This document shows, in pieces, positions 40,904-50,078 of a stretch of DNA of 64,000 nucleotides. Positions within the stretch are counted from its first letter, which is position 1; every line of letters starts with the position of its first letter. The position numbers were made by a program, and so were the translations under genes. Source of the stretch: Verrucomicrobiota bacterium (GTDB lineage Bacteria > Verrucomicrobiota > Kiritimatiellia > CAIQIC01); assembly GCA_004321905.1 (NCBI GenBank), contig SCQF01000009.1:1-64000 (forward strand), in the 5' to 3' direction. The notes beneath the pieces are model-generated. The model ran no database searches. It had not been told where the DNA came from and was given only the letters and a program-made list of their open reading frames with translations.

Positions 40904-41760
40904 AAACCATCGGTGCGGTCATCAACGTTCATAAACCGGAAGCAGCGGATACGCTCAAGCGGCTGGTGACCAAGACCAAAGCGCTCGGTCTCAAGTTGCT
41001 CATCACCGCCGATGCCGCCGCGTTGCTGCCGAGCCTCAAGCCGGTGAATGAAGCCGAGCTGCTGAAGCAAGCCGAAGCGCTGATCGTGCTCGGCGGCGAT
41101 GGCACGATGCTCAACGCCGTACGACTGCTGGCCGGACGCGATATTCCGCTCTTGGGTGTCAACATCGGCAGCCTTGGTTTTATGACCAGCGTGCCGGAAG
41201 AGGAAATGGAAAATGCCTTGGTCGCGCTCGCCGCTGGGCACTGTGCCTTGGAAACGCGCAGTCTGATGGAGTGCCGTTTTCAGCCGGCTCATGGCGCGGC
41301 AAAAACGCTTCACGCGCTCAACGAAGTCACGGTTGGCTGGGGCGCTTCTTCCAAAATGATTACGCTCGAACTCGCCGTGGATGATGAACCAGTGACCGCC
41401 TACGCCTGCGACGGGCTGATTATCGCCACGCCCACCGGCAGCACGGGCCACTCGCTTTCCGCCGGCGGCCCGCTGCTGCACCCGCAGGTGGCGGCGTTTG
41501 TGATCAACGTCATTTGCCCGCACTCGTTGAGCACGCGCCCGTTGGTCGTGGCCGACCGCAGCACCATCAGCGTACGGGTGTCGGCTTCCTCCAAGCAACT
41601 GCTGTTTTCCGTGGATGGCAGCGAACATCCGCTCGGGCAGGGTGACCGGATCGAGGTGCGGCGCAGTCCGCACCATGTGCGCTTTGCCCATCTGCCGAAC
41701 TATAGCTACTTCGCCGTGCTGCGCCAGAAACTCCACTGGCGCGGCTCCAGCCTGCTGTGA
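40900..41760 (+). CDS. nadK: NAD kinase
   Basis: Makes NADP from NAD. GGDGT motif (near 66), NIGSLGFM and TPTGSTGHSLSAGGP substrate motifs all present. 286 residues. ATG 40900 overlaps the tlyA stop (ATGA), and its own stop overlaps the next gene's GTG (GTGA), so three genes are tightly coupled. Confidence 0.95.
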   Translation: MKTIGAVINVHKPEAADTLKRLVTKTKALGLKLLITADAAALLPSLKPVNEAELLKQAEALIVLGGDGTMLNAVRLLAGRDIPLLGVNIGSLGFMTSVPEEEMENALVALAAGHCALETRSLMECRFQPAHGAAKTLHALNEVTVGWGASSKMITLELAVDDEPVTAYACDGLIIATPTGSTGHSLSAGGPLLHPQVAAFVINVICPHSLSTRPLVVADRSTISVRVSASSKQLLFSVDGSEHPLGQGDRIEVRRSPHHVRFAHLPNYSYFAVLRQKLHWRGSSLL

Positions 41761-44387
41761 AAAGTGACGTTGCCATGCCGCCGATTTCCAAGCCTCGGAA
41801 AAAGGAATCTGTTGTTTCTCCAAACCTTGGAAAAGCGCCGGAATTGCTCGCGCCCGCCGGTGACCGCGCCGCCGCGTTGGCCGCGTTGCACTACGGCGCG
41901 GACGCGATTTACCTCGGACTGGAAAAGTTTTCCGCGCGCGCCGAGGCGACTAATTTTTCGGCGGAGCAACTGGGCGAGATCGTAGTCTATGCTCACGCAC
42001 TCACGCCACGGCGGCGTGTATTTGCCACAGTCAACACGGTGGTGCTCGAACGCGAACGCGCCGAACTTTTAACTACGTTGGATGCGCTGGAGCAAGCGGG
42101 CGCGGATGCAGTCATCGTCCAAGATTTGGGCGTGGCGCGGATTGTGCGCAAATGGTTTCCGCGGTTGACGCTACACGCGAGCACGCAACTGGCGGTGCAT
42201 AATTTGGCAGGGGCGGAAGCGCTGAAGGAACTGGGCTTTCGGCGCGTGACGCTGGCGCGCGAGTTGATGTTGGACGAAATTCGCGACATCAGTGCGCAGG
42301 CCGGAATCGAAACCGAAGTCTTTCTCCATGGCGCACTGTGCTATTGCTATAGCGGCCTGTGTCTCTATTCCAGTTTGCTACGCGGGCGGAGCGGCAACCG
42401 GGGTCGCTGTGCCTATCCGTGCCGCGAGGCCTTTCAAGCTATCAGCGATCAGCCGTCAGCGATCAGCCAGCGGCAGGACGTCGGGTTTGTCTTTTCCATG
42501 AAGGACCTTGCCCTGCCCAAGCATGTGGAAGCATTACGGGCGGCGGGAGTGGGGAGCCTCAAAATCGAGGGCCGCAAAAAGAGCGCGCTTTACGTTGGCG
42601 CGACCGTGGATTTCTATCGGCGCGTATTGGATGGCCAATTACCGGCGGGCGAACACGCGGCGCGGCAGGCGGACTTGCAGACGATTTTTGCCCGGCCTTG
42701 GACCAGCCTCTATGCCGATGGACACGGCCGGCGCGCGGTGGTGGATCGGGAACTGGTGGGCCATCGCGGCACGCCGATTGGCAGGGTCGAAGCGGTGGTG
42801 GCGTACGGCGGCGGACAAGCGCGGCTGCGCTTTCATACACAGCGGTCGCTGGAGCGGCATGATGGCTTGCAGATTGACATCCCCGGTGGGGGCAAGCCGT
42901 TCGGCTTTCCGATTGATGTCCTGCGTATCGGCGGGAAAAATGTAATTACCGCGCCAACCGGTTCCGCAATTGAGGTAGAGTTGCCGCGTGAGCGTCCGCA
43001 AATTCCACTGGGCGCAGCGCTATATTGTTCCTCTTCGCAAGCCGTGAAGCGCAGCTATCCCTTTCCGCGGCCCAAACCCGGTGCGTGCAAAATCCGTCAT
43101 CCGATCTCAATTGTTTGCACGCTCGCGTTGGACAAAATTTTAGCGCGGGCAAGTAGGGCGCCGCCTCCGGCGGAGCCGCACGTGGCGGCTCACCCGGAGG
43201 GTTCACCCTACCAAATCTATTCGGAAATCCCTGCCGCGCTATCGCCAGCCAAGGATGCGGCACGGATGGAAGTGGCGGCGCGCGGCGCGTTCGAGAAACT
43301 CGGCGACACCGCTTTTGAACTGGCAGATTTCACACTGGAAAATCCGCAGGGGTTGTTTGCGCCGGTTTCTTTGCTCAATGAACTGCGGCGCAAGCTATGC
43401 GACGAACTTGGTCAAACTTTTGCCAAACAAACGACCGAACGCTTGCAGCGCATCGGTGTGGAAATGGCCAGTGAGCCGTCAGCTTCGTCTAAGGGGATTG
43501 CGGAGGAGCGCTGGCTGATCAAGGTTGATCGTCCCGTGTATCTGGAGGCCTTTACGGCGGATGATTGGCGTGTGGTCGAGGAAGTGAGCATCGCGGTGGA
43601 AGTCGAACCGCTGCCCCAGTTGCTCGTGGCGCTGGAGCGCTTGGCGGGCGTGATAGGGCGTGAGCGGATTCGCCTCGCCTTGCCGATCATCACGCGTTGC
43701 TGGGAAGAAAAAGATTTGCTCCAGCGCATTTACGCGTTGCGTGAAGCCGGTTGGCAAAAGTGGGAGGCTGCCAATATTTCCGCGTGGTCGTTTCTGAAAA
43801 TTCCCCAAGCGATTTGTGGGCGGGACTTCCAAGTCCCGCGCGCGGGAGCTGTAGCTTCCGCCCACAATACAGATTTTGATCTCGTCACCGATTGGCCGCT
43901 CTATACGCTCAACACCTCGGCAGCGGCGCAACTTTTTGAAATGGGTGCGACGCGCGTGACGCTTTCGCCGGAGGATGGACTCGACAATATCTGCCAACTG
44001 TTGCCGCGACTGGGTGATCGCGCGACGGTGATCGTCTATCAGGATGCACCGTTGTTTATTTCCGAGTCGTGCCCCGAAGCGACGCGCACGGGCGGTTGCG
44101 TGGGACCCAGCCAATGCCGGTTTTCCCAGATGGAGTTGGTTTCCGATGCAGGCGAACACGTGATCAGCGTAAACCGGCGTTGTCGCACCTACACCCTGAA
44201 TCGCCATCCATTTTGTCTTTCCATGCGGTTGGCGGCTCTTCGTCAGGCTGGTGCGCGGCGGCTGCGCGCGGATTTCATCTATCGCCCCTACACAACCGCC
44301 GAGGTCTGCCGTATCTGGCGCGAAGTACGTGCCGGGCGCACGGTGTCCGGCGCCCACATCGGCAATTTTGATCGCGGCTTGTTGTGA
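41757..44387 (+). CDS. U32 family protein (RlhA-like, DUF3656-containing)
   Basis: 876 residues; RlhA proteins are nearer 650. U32 hallmarks: ELLAPAGDRAAALAALHYGADAIYLG, the Cys-rich HGALCYCYSGLCLYSSLLRGRSGNRGRCAYPCR, and C-terminal SCPEATRTGG and NRRCRTYTLNRHPFCLS cysteines. RlhA hydroxylates C2501 of 23S rRNA; that function is an inference. GTG 41757 overlaps nadK; ATG 41775 is an alternative. Several repeats are read in frame: a palindrome pair (41786-41832), a TCAGC repeat (42437-42470), a GTAGGG element (43153-43211) and a GTGGGCGGGA element (43814-43867). These account for part of the extra length. Confidence 0.88.
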   Translation: MKSDVAMPPISKPRKKESVVSPNLGKAPELLAPAGDRAAALAALHYGADAIYLGLEKFSARAEATNFSAEQLGEIVVYAHALTPRRRVFATVNTVVLERERAELLTTLDALEQAGADAVIVQDLGVARIVRKWFPRLTLHASTQLAVHNLAGAEALKELGFRRVTLARELMLDEIRDISAQAGIETEVFLHGALCYCYSGLCLYSSLLRGRSGNRGRCAYPCREAFQAISDQPSAISQRQDVGFVFSMKDLALPKHVEALRAAGVGSLKIEGRKKSALYVGATVDFYRRVLDGQLPAGEHAARQADLQTIFARPWTSLYADGHGRRAVVDRELVGHRGTPIGRVEAVVAYGGGQARLRFHTQRSLERHDGLQIDIPGGGKPFGFPIDVLRIGGKNVITAPTGSAIEVELPRERPQIPLGAALYCSSSQAVKRSYPFPRPKPGACKIRHPISIVCTLALDKILARASRAPPPAEPHVAAHPEGSPYQIYSEIPAALSPAKDAARMEVAARGAFEKLGDTAFELADFTLENPQGLFAPVSLLNELRRKLCDELGQTFAKQTTERLQRIGVEMASEPSASSKGIAEERWLIKVDRPVYLEAFTADDWRVVEEVSIAVEVEPLPQLLVALERLAGVIGRERIRLALPIITRCWEEKDLLQRIYALREAGWQKWEAANISAWSFLKIPQAICGRDFQVPRAGAVASAHNTDFDLVTDWPLYTLNTSAAAQLFEMGATRVTLSPEDGLDNICQLLPRLGDRATVIVYQDAPLFISESCPEATRTGGCVGPSQCRFSQMELVSDAGEHVISVNRRCRTYTLNRHPFCLSMRLAALRQAGARRLRADFIYRPYTTAEVCRIWREVRAGRTVSGAHIGNFDRGLL
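41786..41832. repeat. Palindrome pair, 32-bp period, in the U32 5' coding end
   Basis: Copies 41786-41800 (one mismatch) and 41818-41832 (left arm CTCCAA). If GTG 41757 or ATG 41775 is used they are translated as a non-conserved N-terminal tail. Confidence 0.82.
42437..42470. repeat. TCAGC-iterated repeat inside U32 gene
   Basis: AGCTATCAGCGATCAGCCG then TCAGCGATCAGCCAG; encodes AISDQPSAISQ right after the conserved CAYPCREAF block. Confidence 0.65.
43153..43211. repeat. GTAGGG...CCCTAC palindromic element inside U32 gene
   Basis: 59 nt; begins GTAGGGCGCCGCC and ends GGTTCACCCTAC with inner dyads CCTCCGGCGG and GAGCCGC/GCGGCTC. Encodes a Pro/Ala-rich stretch near residues 466-485. Confidence 0.72.
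43814..43867. repeat. TTGTGGGCGGGA...CCGCCCACAA element inside U32 gene
   Basis: 54 nt with outer arms TTGTGGGCGG/CCGCCCACAA; same family as 18027-18077. Read in frame at about residues 687-704. Confidence 0.75.
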
Positions 44388-44397
44388 GCCACGGGCA

Positions 44398-45225
44398 TCA
44401 CACCGCGACGCAGGTGAAGATCGTATAGGGTAGGAAGGCCGTGAACCCGCGGGGTGTTGTTTCGAAAACCTTTGGGCATTCGCCGCATTCCTTGGTCAGC
44501 GTGGCGTGAATTTGTTTCAGTCGTGCGGCGGAAAGGGCGTAGCGACGCGCGAGGCCGAGCGAGTCCAGCGGTAACGCCGGGGCGGCGGTCATCGCTTCGA
44601 CCTGCCAGCCGGCCTCCACGAGCGCCATGCACAAACCCGCGCGTAACGGAAACCATTTGTCCGTATTCATCAACGCATGCAGCCGGTTGAGACAAGCCGC
44701 CTCGCGCGCATCCTCGAAGCAGGCCGTCTGGTGAATGAAGTATTCGCCGGGCTGCATCAAGCGACGTAGTTTTTGCAGGATAGGCGTCAAGCTTTCACGG
44801 CCAAAGAAGTGCAACACCGACCGCATCACAAACAGCACGGCTTCCTCTTTTTCGGCGAGTTGCCGCCGCCGCAAGCTCGTCAGGGTGCCCTGTATGCGGC
44901 TGACGCGGGGATCGTGCCGCTGGCTCAGTTGCTCGGCGGAGTAGTCGAAATTGACCAACCGGGCCTGCGTGGCGAGTCCACGCCGCGCCAGCTCGTGGAG
45001 CAGAAATCCCGTGCCACCACCGAGGTCGGCGATCACTTGCGGTTTGGCGCGTTCTGCCGTGGCACAGATCAGCTTGGCTAGGGGCGTCACAAGGGTTGGA
45101 TTGGAAAAATAGCCGCCATGGACGCGATCCCACTCCGCGCCATGCACGGCGCACTCGCGGCTATATTCCTGTAGTGCGGCGGCCTCTTGTGCGACCAGAG
45201 CGGAGGTATTGTTGTGTTTGTTCAA
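44398..45225 (-). CDS. Class I SAM-dependent methyltransferase
   Basis: 275 residues. SAM motif I as VIADLGGGTGFLLHELA near 85, motif II NFDYSAEQL, and VLFVMRSVLHFFG at the motif IV position. Overall layout resembles small-molecule methyltransferases. No substrate clue from neighbours; divergent from ilvD. Confidence 0.75.
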   Translation of the reverse strand: MNKHNNTSALVAQEAAALQEYSRECAVHGAEWDRVHGGYFSNPTLVTPLAKLICATAERAKPQVIADLGGGTGFLLHELARRGLATQARLVNFDYSAEQLSQRHDPRVSRIQGTLTSLRRRQLAEKEEAVLFVMRSVLHFFGRESLTPILQKLRRLMQPGEYFIHQTACFEDAREAACLNRLHALMNTDKWFPLRAGLCMALVEAGWQVEAMTAAPALPLDSLGLARRYALSAARLKQIHATLTKECGECPKVFETTPRGFTAFLPYTIFTCVAV

Positions 45226-45315
45226 TCGAAAAATCCTTTCGCGGCGCGAAGTCTAGCGCGGGTGTGGCGGTGGCGCACGGAAAAACATTCGCGGCGGCGG
45301 CCAACGTGTGGTAAT

Positions 45316-45362
45316 TTCCAACCCTTGGCAATTCCGGTGGGCTGTTTTTCCAAACCTTGGAA
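45316..45362. repeat. Palindrome pair, 32-bp period
   Basis: Copies 45316-45330 (TTGGCA right arm) and 45348-45362 (perfect, centre ACC) in the divergent junction before ilvD. A lone right arm CCTTGGAAAGGG at 45407-45418 lies just before the ilvD start and may supply its SD. Confidence 0.88.
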
Positions 45363-45424
45363 AATACGCCAGGTCCGGTTTCCTCGGTCGCCTTAGGCGA
45401 CTAAGCCTTGGAAAGGGATACAAC

Positions 45425-47092
45425 ATGAGAAGTGATATCGTTAAAAAAGGTTTTGAACGCGCCCCGCATCGTAGCTTGCTGCGGGCGACGGGCTTGAGCG
45501 CCGCCGCCATCGACAAGCCCTTTATTGCGGTTTGTAATTCGTACACCGACGTCATCCCCGGCCATGTCCACCTGCGCGAGGTGAGCAAACTTATCAAGAA
45601 GGAAATCATCAAAGCCGGTGGCACGCCGTTCGAGTTCAACTGCATCGGCGTCTGCGACGGCATCGCCATGGGCCACACCGGTATGAAGTATTCGCTGCCC
45701 AGTCGTGAGTTGATCGCGGACTGCGTCGAGACCATGGCCAACGCGCATGCTTTCGACGCGATGATTTGCATCGCCAACTGCGATAAAATCGTCCCCGGCA
45801 TGATCATGGGCGCGCTACGCGTGAACATCCCGACAATCTTTGCCAGCGGCGGACCGATGCTTGCCGGGAAGATGAAGGATGGCAAGGCCGTGGATTTGAT
45901 CAGCGTCTTCGAGGGCGTCGGCGCACTCAAGGCCGGCAAGATCACCGAGCAGCAGTTGGAAGAAATCGCCTGCGCGGCGTGTCCCGGTCCCGGCTCATGC
46001 TCCGGTATGTTCACGGCAAATTCCATGAACTGTCTGTGCGAGGCGATTGGTCTTGCGCTGCCCGGCAACGGGACGATTCCCGCCGTGGATCATCGCCGGC
46101 GCAAACTCTGGCGTAAGGCGGCGCACCGTATCGTTGAGATGGTGAAGGAGAACCTGCTGCCACGGGACATCGTTACGCAAGACTCCATTGATAACGCGTT
46201 TGTCCTCGATATGGCGATGGGCGGCAGCACGAATACGATCTTGCATACGCTGGCCATCGCGCACGAGGCAGGCGTCGCCTATGACCTTGAGCGCATCAAC
46301 GACCTTTCCAAACGTACGCCGAACATCTGCAAAGTGTCGCCGTCATCCTCCTATCACATCGAGGATGTGGATAAGGCCGGCGGCATCAGCGCAATCCTCA
46401 AGGAAATCACCCGCGTCAAGGGTTTGCTGAATATCAAAACCCCCACGGTCACCGGCAAATCTCTTGGGCGGAATATTGTCCGCGCCCAGACGCACGACAA
46501 AGTCTGCATCCGCCCGATCGAAAACGCCTATAGTCCTGAAGGCGGTCTGTTTGTGCTGCGCGGTAATATTGCCACCGATGGTGCGGTCGTCAAAGCCGCC
46601 GGCGTGGATCCGAAGATGCTCAAGCACACCGGTCCGGCGATCATCTTTGAGTCGCAGGAAGAAGCATGTGAGGGCATCCTCGCCGGCAAGGTGCAGCCGG
46701 GGCATGTCGTCGTCATCCGCTACGAAGGCCCAAAGGGCGGCCCCGGCATGCAGGAGATGTTGGCGCCGACCAGCTACATCATGGGTCGCGGCTTGGGCGA
46801 CAAGGTGGCGTTGATCACCGACGGTCGTTTTAGCGGTGGTACGCGTGGCGCGTGCATTGGCCACGTCTCGCCGGAAGCGGCCGAGGGCGGCGCCATCGGG
46901 TTGTTGCGCGATGGCGATATCATCGAAATTGATATCCCAGCGCGCAAGCTGCAGGCGCAAGTCAGTGATGTGGAGTTTGCGACGCGCAAAACCCAGTGGC
47001 ATGCGCCGGAACCGCGTTTCAAGACCGGTTGGCTCGCGCGCTATACCAAGTTCGCCACCAATGCCTCGAATGGCGCGGTCCTGAAAATTTAG
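45425..47092 (+). CDS. ilvD: Dihydroxy-acid dehydratase
   Basis: Third common step of valine/isoleucine synthesis. Iron-sulfur ligand motifs [11 protein letters not shown] and [19 protein letters not shown] are intact; [10 protein letters not shown] is typical. 555 residues, normal. ATG 45425 ([10 protein letters not shown]) is chosen because sequence upstream is palindrome-derived. No other ilv gene is nearby. Confidence 0.96.
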   Translation: MRSDIVKKGFERAPHRSLLRATGLSAAAIDKPFIAVCNSYTDVIPGHVHLREVSKLIKKEIIKAGGTPFEFNCIGVCDGIAMGHTGMKYSLPSRELIADCVETMANAHAFDAMICIANCDKIVPGMIMGALRVNIPTIFASGGPMLAGKMKDGKAVDLISVFEGVGALKAGKITEQQLEEIACAACPGPGSCSGMFTANSMNCLCEAIGLALPGNGTIPAVDHRRRKLWRKAAHRIVEMVKENLLPRDIVTQDSIDNAFVLDMAMGGSTNTILHTLAIAHEAGVAYDLERINDLSKRTPNICKVSPSSSYHIEDVDKAGGISAILKEITRVKGLLNIKTPTVTGKSLGRNIVRAQTHDKVCIRPIENAYSPEGGLFVLRGNIATDGAVVKAAGVDPKMLKHTGPAIIFESQEEACEGILAGKVQPGHVVVIRYEGPKGGPGMQEMLAPTSYIMGRGLGDKVALITDGRFSGGTRGACIGHVSPEAAEGGAIGLLRDGDIIEIDIPARKLQAQVSDVEFATRKTQWHAPEPRFKTGWLARYTKFATNASNGAVLKI

Positions 47093-47103
47093 TATTTTTC
47101 TCA

Positions 47104-47158
47104 CGCCAAGGCGCAAAAAACAACTTTGCGACTTGGCGTCCTTGCGTGAGGTCATATT
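47104..47158. repeat. CTCACGCCAAGGCGCAAA inverted repeat
   Basis: Left arm CTCACGCCAAGGCGCAAA, right arm TTTGCGACTTGGCG...TGCGTGAG. The right end provides the GAGG SD of the next gene. Confidence 0.6.
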
Positions 47159-48349
47159 TTGATCACCATCACTCTCGCCGGCGAAGGCCGAACTTGGCAA
47201 TTGGCCGGTCCCGGCGGTGTGGAGCTTTGCGTGGAAAATCTACGCGAGGCGCAGCCTGCGGAAATGGCGCTGCTGCCGCACTTGCCGGCGTTCGCCGGGC
47301 GGGTCGTCATTCCGCACACGGGCGGCTCACCGCTCGTGCCGGCGGTCATCGCCGCGCTCAATCCTGCCGCCATTGTCGAGATCGTCGAGCTTGATCAGCA
47401 CGACGCACGGCTGCTCCGCGAGAAACTTTCCACGTTGCGTAATGTCCGCGTACTTTGCGCTGCCGATGCCGGGCCGGTGGATTCATCGCGACAATCCGGC
47501 GTACTGTTGGTGGATGAACGCTTGGACCGGCTGCTGGCTTTCGACTTTATCGAACGGCTTGACCACATCCTGCCCGCCGGCAGTCCTGTGCTGGCCATGA
47601 TGCCGAAGAAACGCGCGCCAGATTTTTCGCGTAAGCTGGAGGAGCACTTGCTTAAGCGGCGCATGCTGCCGACCGGTAAGGGCATTGTGGTCATGCAGGG
47701 CGTCAGCGGTGGCGCTCCCGCGGTGTGGACGCCGCGCGAACATGTTTTCGACGCTAGTACGCCGACGGAAAAGATCCAGCTCGTAACCCGGCCCGGCGTT
47801 TTTGCGCACGCGCGTCCCGATTCCGGTGGTTTGGCGTTGGCGGAATCTTTTCAACTGGAGGTAGGAGCCGCAAAACTTTGCGGCGACCTTCCTGAATCGT
47901 GGCAAGGTTTTGCCGCTCCTACGGAAAACAAGGGATCTCTCCGCATCTTGGAACTCGGCTGCGGCTGCGGTTTGGTCGGTCTGCTGTTGGCCGCGCGACT
48001 CAAGGGCGACACCGAATTTGTACTCGTGGATTCCAACGCGCGCGCCGTGGAATGTGCGCTGCGTGGTGTGGAGTTGAACGGTTTTGCCAAAATCAAAATC
48101 GAAAACTCCGATGTATTTCAGCCGGAAACCGGCGCGTTTGATGTCGTGCTTGGTAATCCGCCTTACTTCGCCCAGCGGCGCATAGCGGATTATTTCATCG
48201 AAGTCGCCGCTCACGCACTACGACCCGGCGGTACGCTCTGGTTGGTCTCCAAGCACGGCGACGAGATTGAGCGCCTCGCTTCCGCTCACCATTTTCAGGT
48301 CGAAACTCGCCATCGCCGCGGCTACGACATCAGCGTTTGCCGGAAATAA
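47159..48349 (+). CDS. RsmC/RlmG-like rRNA guanine-N2 methyltransferase
   Basis: 396 residues with a two-domain layout: an N-terminal degenerate methyltransferase-like half and a C-terminal catalytic MTS domain (LRILELGCGCGLVGLLLA near 261, VVLGNPPYFAQ near 329). NPPY with this layout is typical of RsmC/RlmG enzymes acting on G in rRNA. Start is TTG 47159, preceded by GAGG. A 62-nt palindrome is read in frame (47861-47922) between the two halves. Confidence 0.78.
   Translation: MITITLAGEGRTWQLAGPGGVELCVENLREAQPAEMALLPHLPAFAGRVVIPHTGGSPLVPAVIAALNPAAIVEIVELDQHDARLLREKLSTLRNVRVLCAADAGPVDSSRQSGVLLVDERLDRLLAFDFIERLDHILPAGSPVLAMMPKKRAPDFSRKLEEHLLKRRMLPTGKGIVVMQGVSGGAPAVWTPREHVFDASTPTEKIQLVTRPGVFAHARPDSGGLALAESFQLEVGAAKLCGDLPESWQGFAAPTENKGSLRILELGCGCGLVGLLLAARLKGDTEFVLVDSNARAVECALRGVELNGFAKIKIENSDVFQPETGAFDVVLGNPPYFAQRRIADYFIEVAAHALRPGGTLWLVSKHGDEIERLASAHHFQVETRHRRGYDISVCRK
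47861..47922. repeat. 62-nt GTAGGAGC...GCTCCTAC element inside RsmC-like gene
   Basis: Arms GTAGGAGCCGCAAAACTTTG and the near-complement CAAGGTTTTGCCGCTCCTAC. Encodes VGAAKLCGDLPESWQGFAAP, just before the catalytic domain. Confidence 0.75.
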
Positions 48350-48360
48350 ACCATTTCCAT

Positions 48361-48422
48361 CATAGCCACAAAGAAGCACAAGAAACCCAAACAGCTTGTG
48401 TCTTTTGTGCCTCTTTGTGGCT
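48361..48422. repeat. AGCCACAAAGA...TCTTTGTGGCT inverted repeat
   Basis: Arms AGCCACAAAGAAGCACAA and TTTTGTGCCTCTTTGTGGCT fill the convergent gap between the RsmC-like gene and rsmE; a possible bidirectional terminator. Confidence 0.65.
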
Positions 48423-49152
48423 AAAATTTTAGCGTGGCGTGTGCGAGCGTAAGCAATCCAATACAGGCGGTGTCGGTGCGGAGTGTCCGCGGGCCAAGGC
48501 CGATGGCCACGAAACCGGCGCGCACAAAGAGGACGCGCTCGAAATCATTCCAGCCACCTTCCGGGCCGATCGCGAGTAGAACTCGCCCTAGAAAATCCTT
48601 GGGGACCGCGGCTGCGATGGGTTGTGTCGCAGCGGGATCAGCCAGCAGGCGGAGTGTGTTCGGGAAAAGTTCGTCGAGTTGGTCTTCGACCAGCGGCTTG
48701 AGTTGTTTGTGGATGGTGATATGTGGCAGGTGCGTGTCTTGTGCTTGCTGCAAACCTTCGAGCAGCAGCGGACGATAGGTGGCAGGTTGGATGACGTGCG
48801 TGTCGAAATAGTTCCGTTCCACTTTTTCTGCATTGGTCAGTGCGATATGGCCGACGCCGAGCGCGGCGAGTTGTGCCCAGAGCCGTCGCATCACCTTGGG
48901 ACGTGGTAGCGCGAGCAGCAAATCCACCGCAGGCCGTTGTGGCGACTCCTGCTCCCACGTGCAACGCAGACCCACTTGCTCAGGGGTTATCGTTTCAATC
49001 CGTGCCGTGCCGCGCGGACCATCGAGCAAGCCGACGCGAATGGTGTCGCCGGGTTTGGCGCGTAACACCTCACGGATATGCACGGCCCGCGCGCCACGGA
49101 GCGAGGCATATTGATCCACGAGTTCGTGCGGCTCGATCAGGATTAAGTTCAT
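48421..49152 (-). CDS. rsmE: 16S rRNA m3U1498 methyltransferase RsmE
   Basis: 243 residues of the SPOUT superfamily. N-terminal PUA-like part (ARAVHIREVLRAKPGDTIRVGLLDG) and C-terminal trefoil knot with IGPEGGWNDFE and LGPRTLRTDTA, the SAM-binding signatures. ATG 49152 overlaps the larE stop by 3-4 nt; longer frames upstream are not supported. Confidence 0.93.
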   Translation of the reverse strand: MNLILIEPHELVDQYASLRGARAVHIREVLRAKPGDTIRVGLLDGPRGTARIETITPEQVGLRCTWEQESPQRPAVDLLLALPRPKVMRRLWAQLAALGVGHIALTNAEKVERNYFDTHVIQPATYRPLLLEGLQQAQDTHLPHITIHKQLKPLVEDQLDELFPNTLRLLADPAATQPIAAAVPKDFLGRVLLAIGPEGGWNDFERVLFVRAGFVAIGLGPRTLRTDTACIGLLTLAHATLKF

Positions 49153-49982
49153 TTTCTCTGCAAGGCTTCGTTCAAACTGCCAAGGCGGTAGCCGGTAAGA
49201 TCGAGTGTGACGTAGCGAATACCAGCAGTTTTTAGCAAAGCCAGAATCTTTTCCCGTAACTTGAGTGCGCGGCCAAGTTCGGTGGGCGCCAGTTCGATGC
49301 GGCCGACGTCGCCGTGCAGCCGGACACGGAGTTGTTTGAAGCCCAGCGAACGCAACGCCAGCTCCGCGCGTTCGACCGTGGTCAGGCCGCGCTGCGTAAT
49401 CTGCGAGCCATAGGGGAAGCGCGAAGCGAGGCACGCCATCGCCGGTTTCTCCGCCGTCGGTAATCCGAGTTTACGCGACGCCGCGCGGATGTCGGCCTTG
49501 GTGAAGCCAAACATTTTGAGCGGGCTTTGCGAGCCAACCTCCGTGAGCGCTTTGCTGCCGGGCCGGTAATCGCCGACATCGTCCACGTTGGTGCCATCGC
49601 AGACGCAGGCGATACCTGCCGCGCGGGCAACCTCAAAGATCCGCGTGAAATCAATTTTTTTGCACCAATAGCACCGGTCGGTCGGGTTGCCGGCGATGTT
49701 CTGCTCTTCGAGCACGTTGATGCGTTCGACGCAAAGGCGGATACCGATCTGCCGCGCCAGTGTGCGCGCCTCACGCAATTCCGAACGCGCCAGCAGCGGC
49801 GTATCAATCGTCACGGCCAGTGCTTTTTTACCAAGCGCCAACTGTGCCGCCGCCGCGAGGAACGTGCTATCCACGCCACCGCTGAACCCAATCGCCACGC
49901 TGCCTTGCGAGCGGAGCCAATTCAGCAGCGCCACGACTTTCTTCCCGACCGCTCCACGCCAGATGATTTTTTTCTTTTTCAT
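49149..49982 (-). CDS. larE: LarE-like ATP-dependent sacrificial sulfur transferase
   Basis: 277 residues. PP-loop motif FSGGVDSTFLA (near 33), RCYWCKK and PAMACLASRFPYG, whose Cys corresponds to the sulfur-donor cysteine of LarE. LarE builds the thiocarboxylates of the nickel-pincer cofactor. No larA, larB or larC occurs in the window, so the partner is elsewhere or the protein has another thiolation role. It lies at the end of the sulfur gene string, after mnmA. Confidence 0.85.
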   Translation of the reverse strand: MKKKKIIWRGAVGKKVVALLNWLRSQGSVAIGFSGGVDSTFLAAAAQLALGKKALAVTIDTPLLARSELREARTLARQIGIRLCVERINVLEEQNIAGNPTDRCYWCKKIDFTRIFEVARAAGIACVCDGTNVDDVGDYRPGSKALTEVGSQSPLKMFGFTKADIRAASRKLGLPTAEKPAMACLASRFPYGSQITQRGLTTVERAELALRSLGFKQLRVRLHGDVGRIELAPTELGRALKLREKILALLKTAGIRYVTLDLTGYRLGSLNEALQRK

Positions 49983-49990
49983 TTTCTATT

Positions 49991-50076
49991 TGCCACAGAG
50001 AACACAGAGTTCACAGAGTAAACTTCCAAGGTTTGGGAAACCTACACTCGGTGACCTCTGTGTTCTCTGTGGCTGC
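49991..50076. repeat. GCCACAGAGAACACAGAG inverted repeat with palindrome inside
   Basis: Arms GCCACAGAGAACACAGAG and CTCTGTGTTCTCTGTGGC are near-perfect complements, and an imperfect palindrome (50024-50038) lies near the middle. Between mnmA and larE. Confidence 0.7.
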
Positions 50077-50078
50077 TA

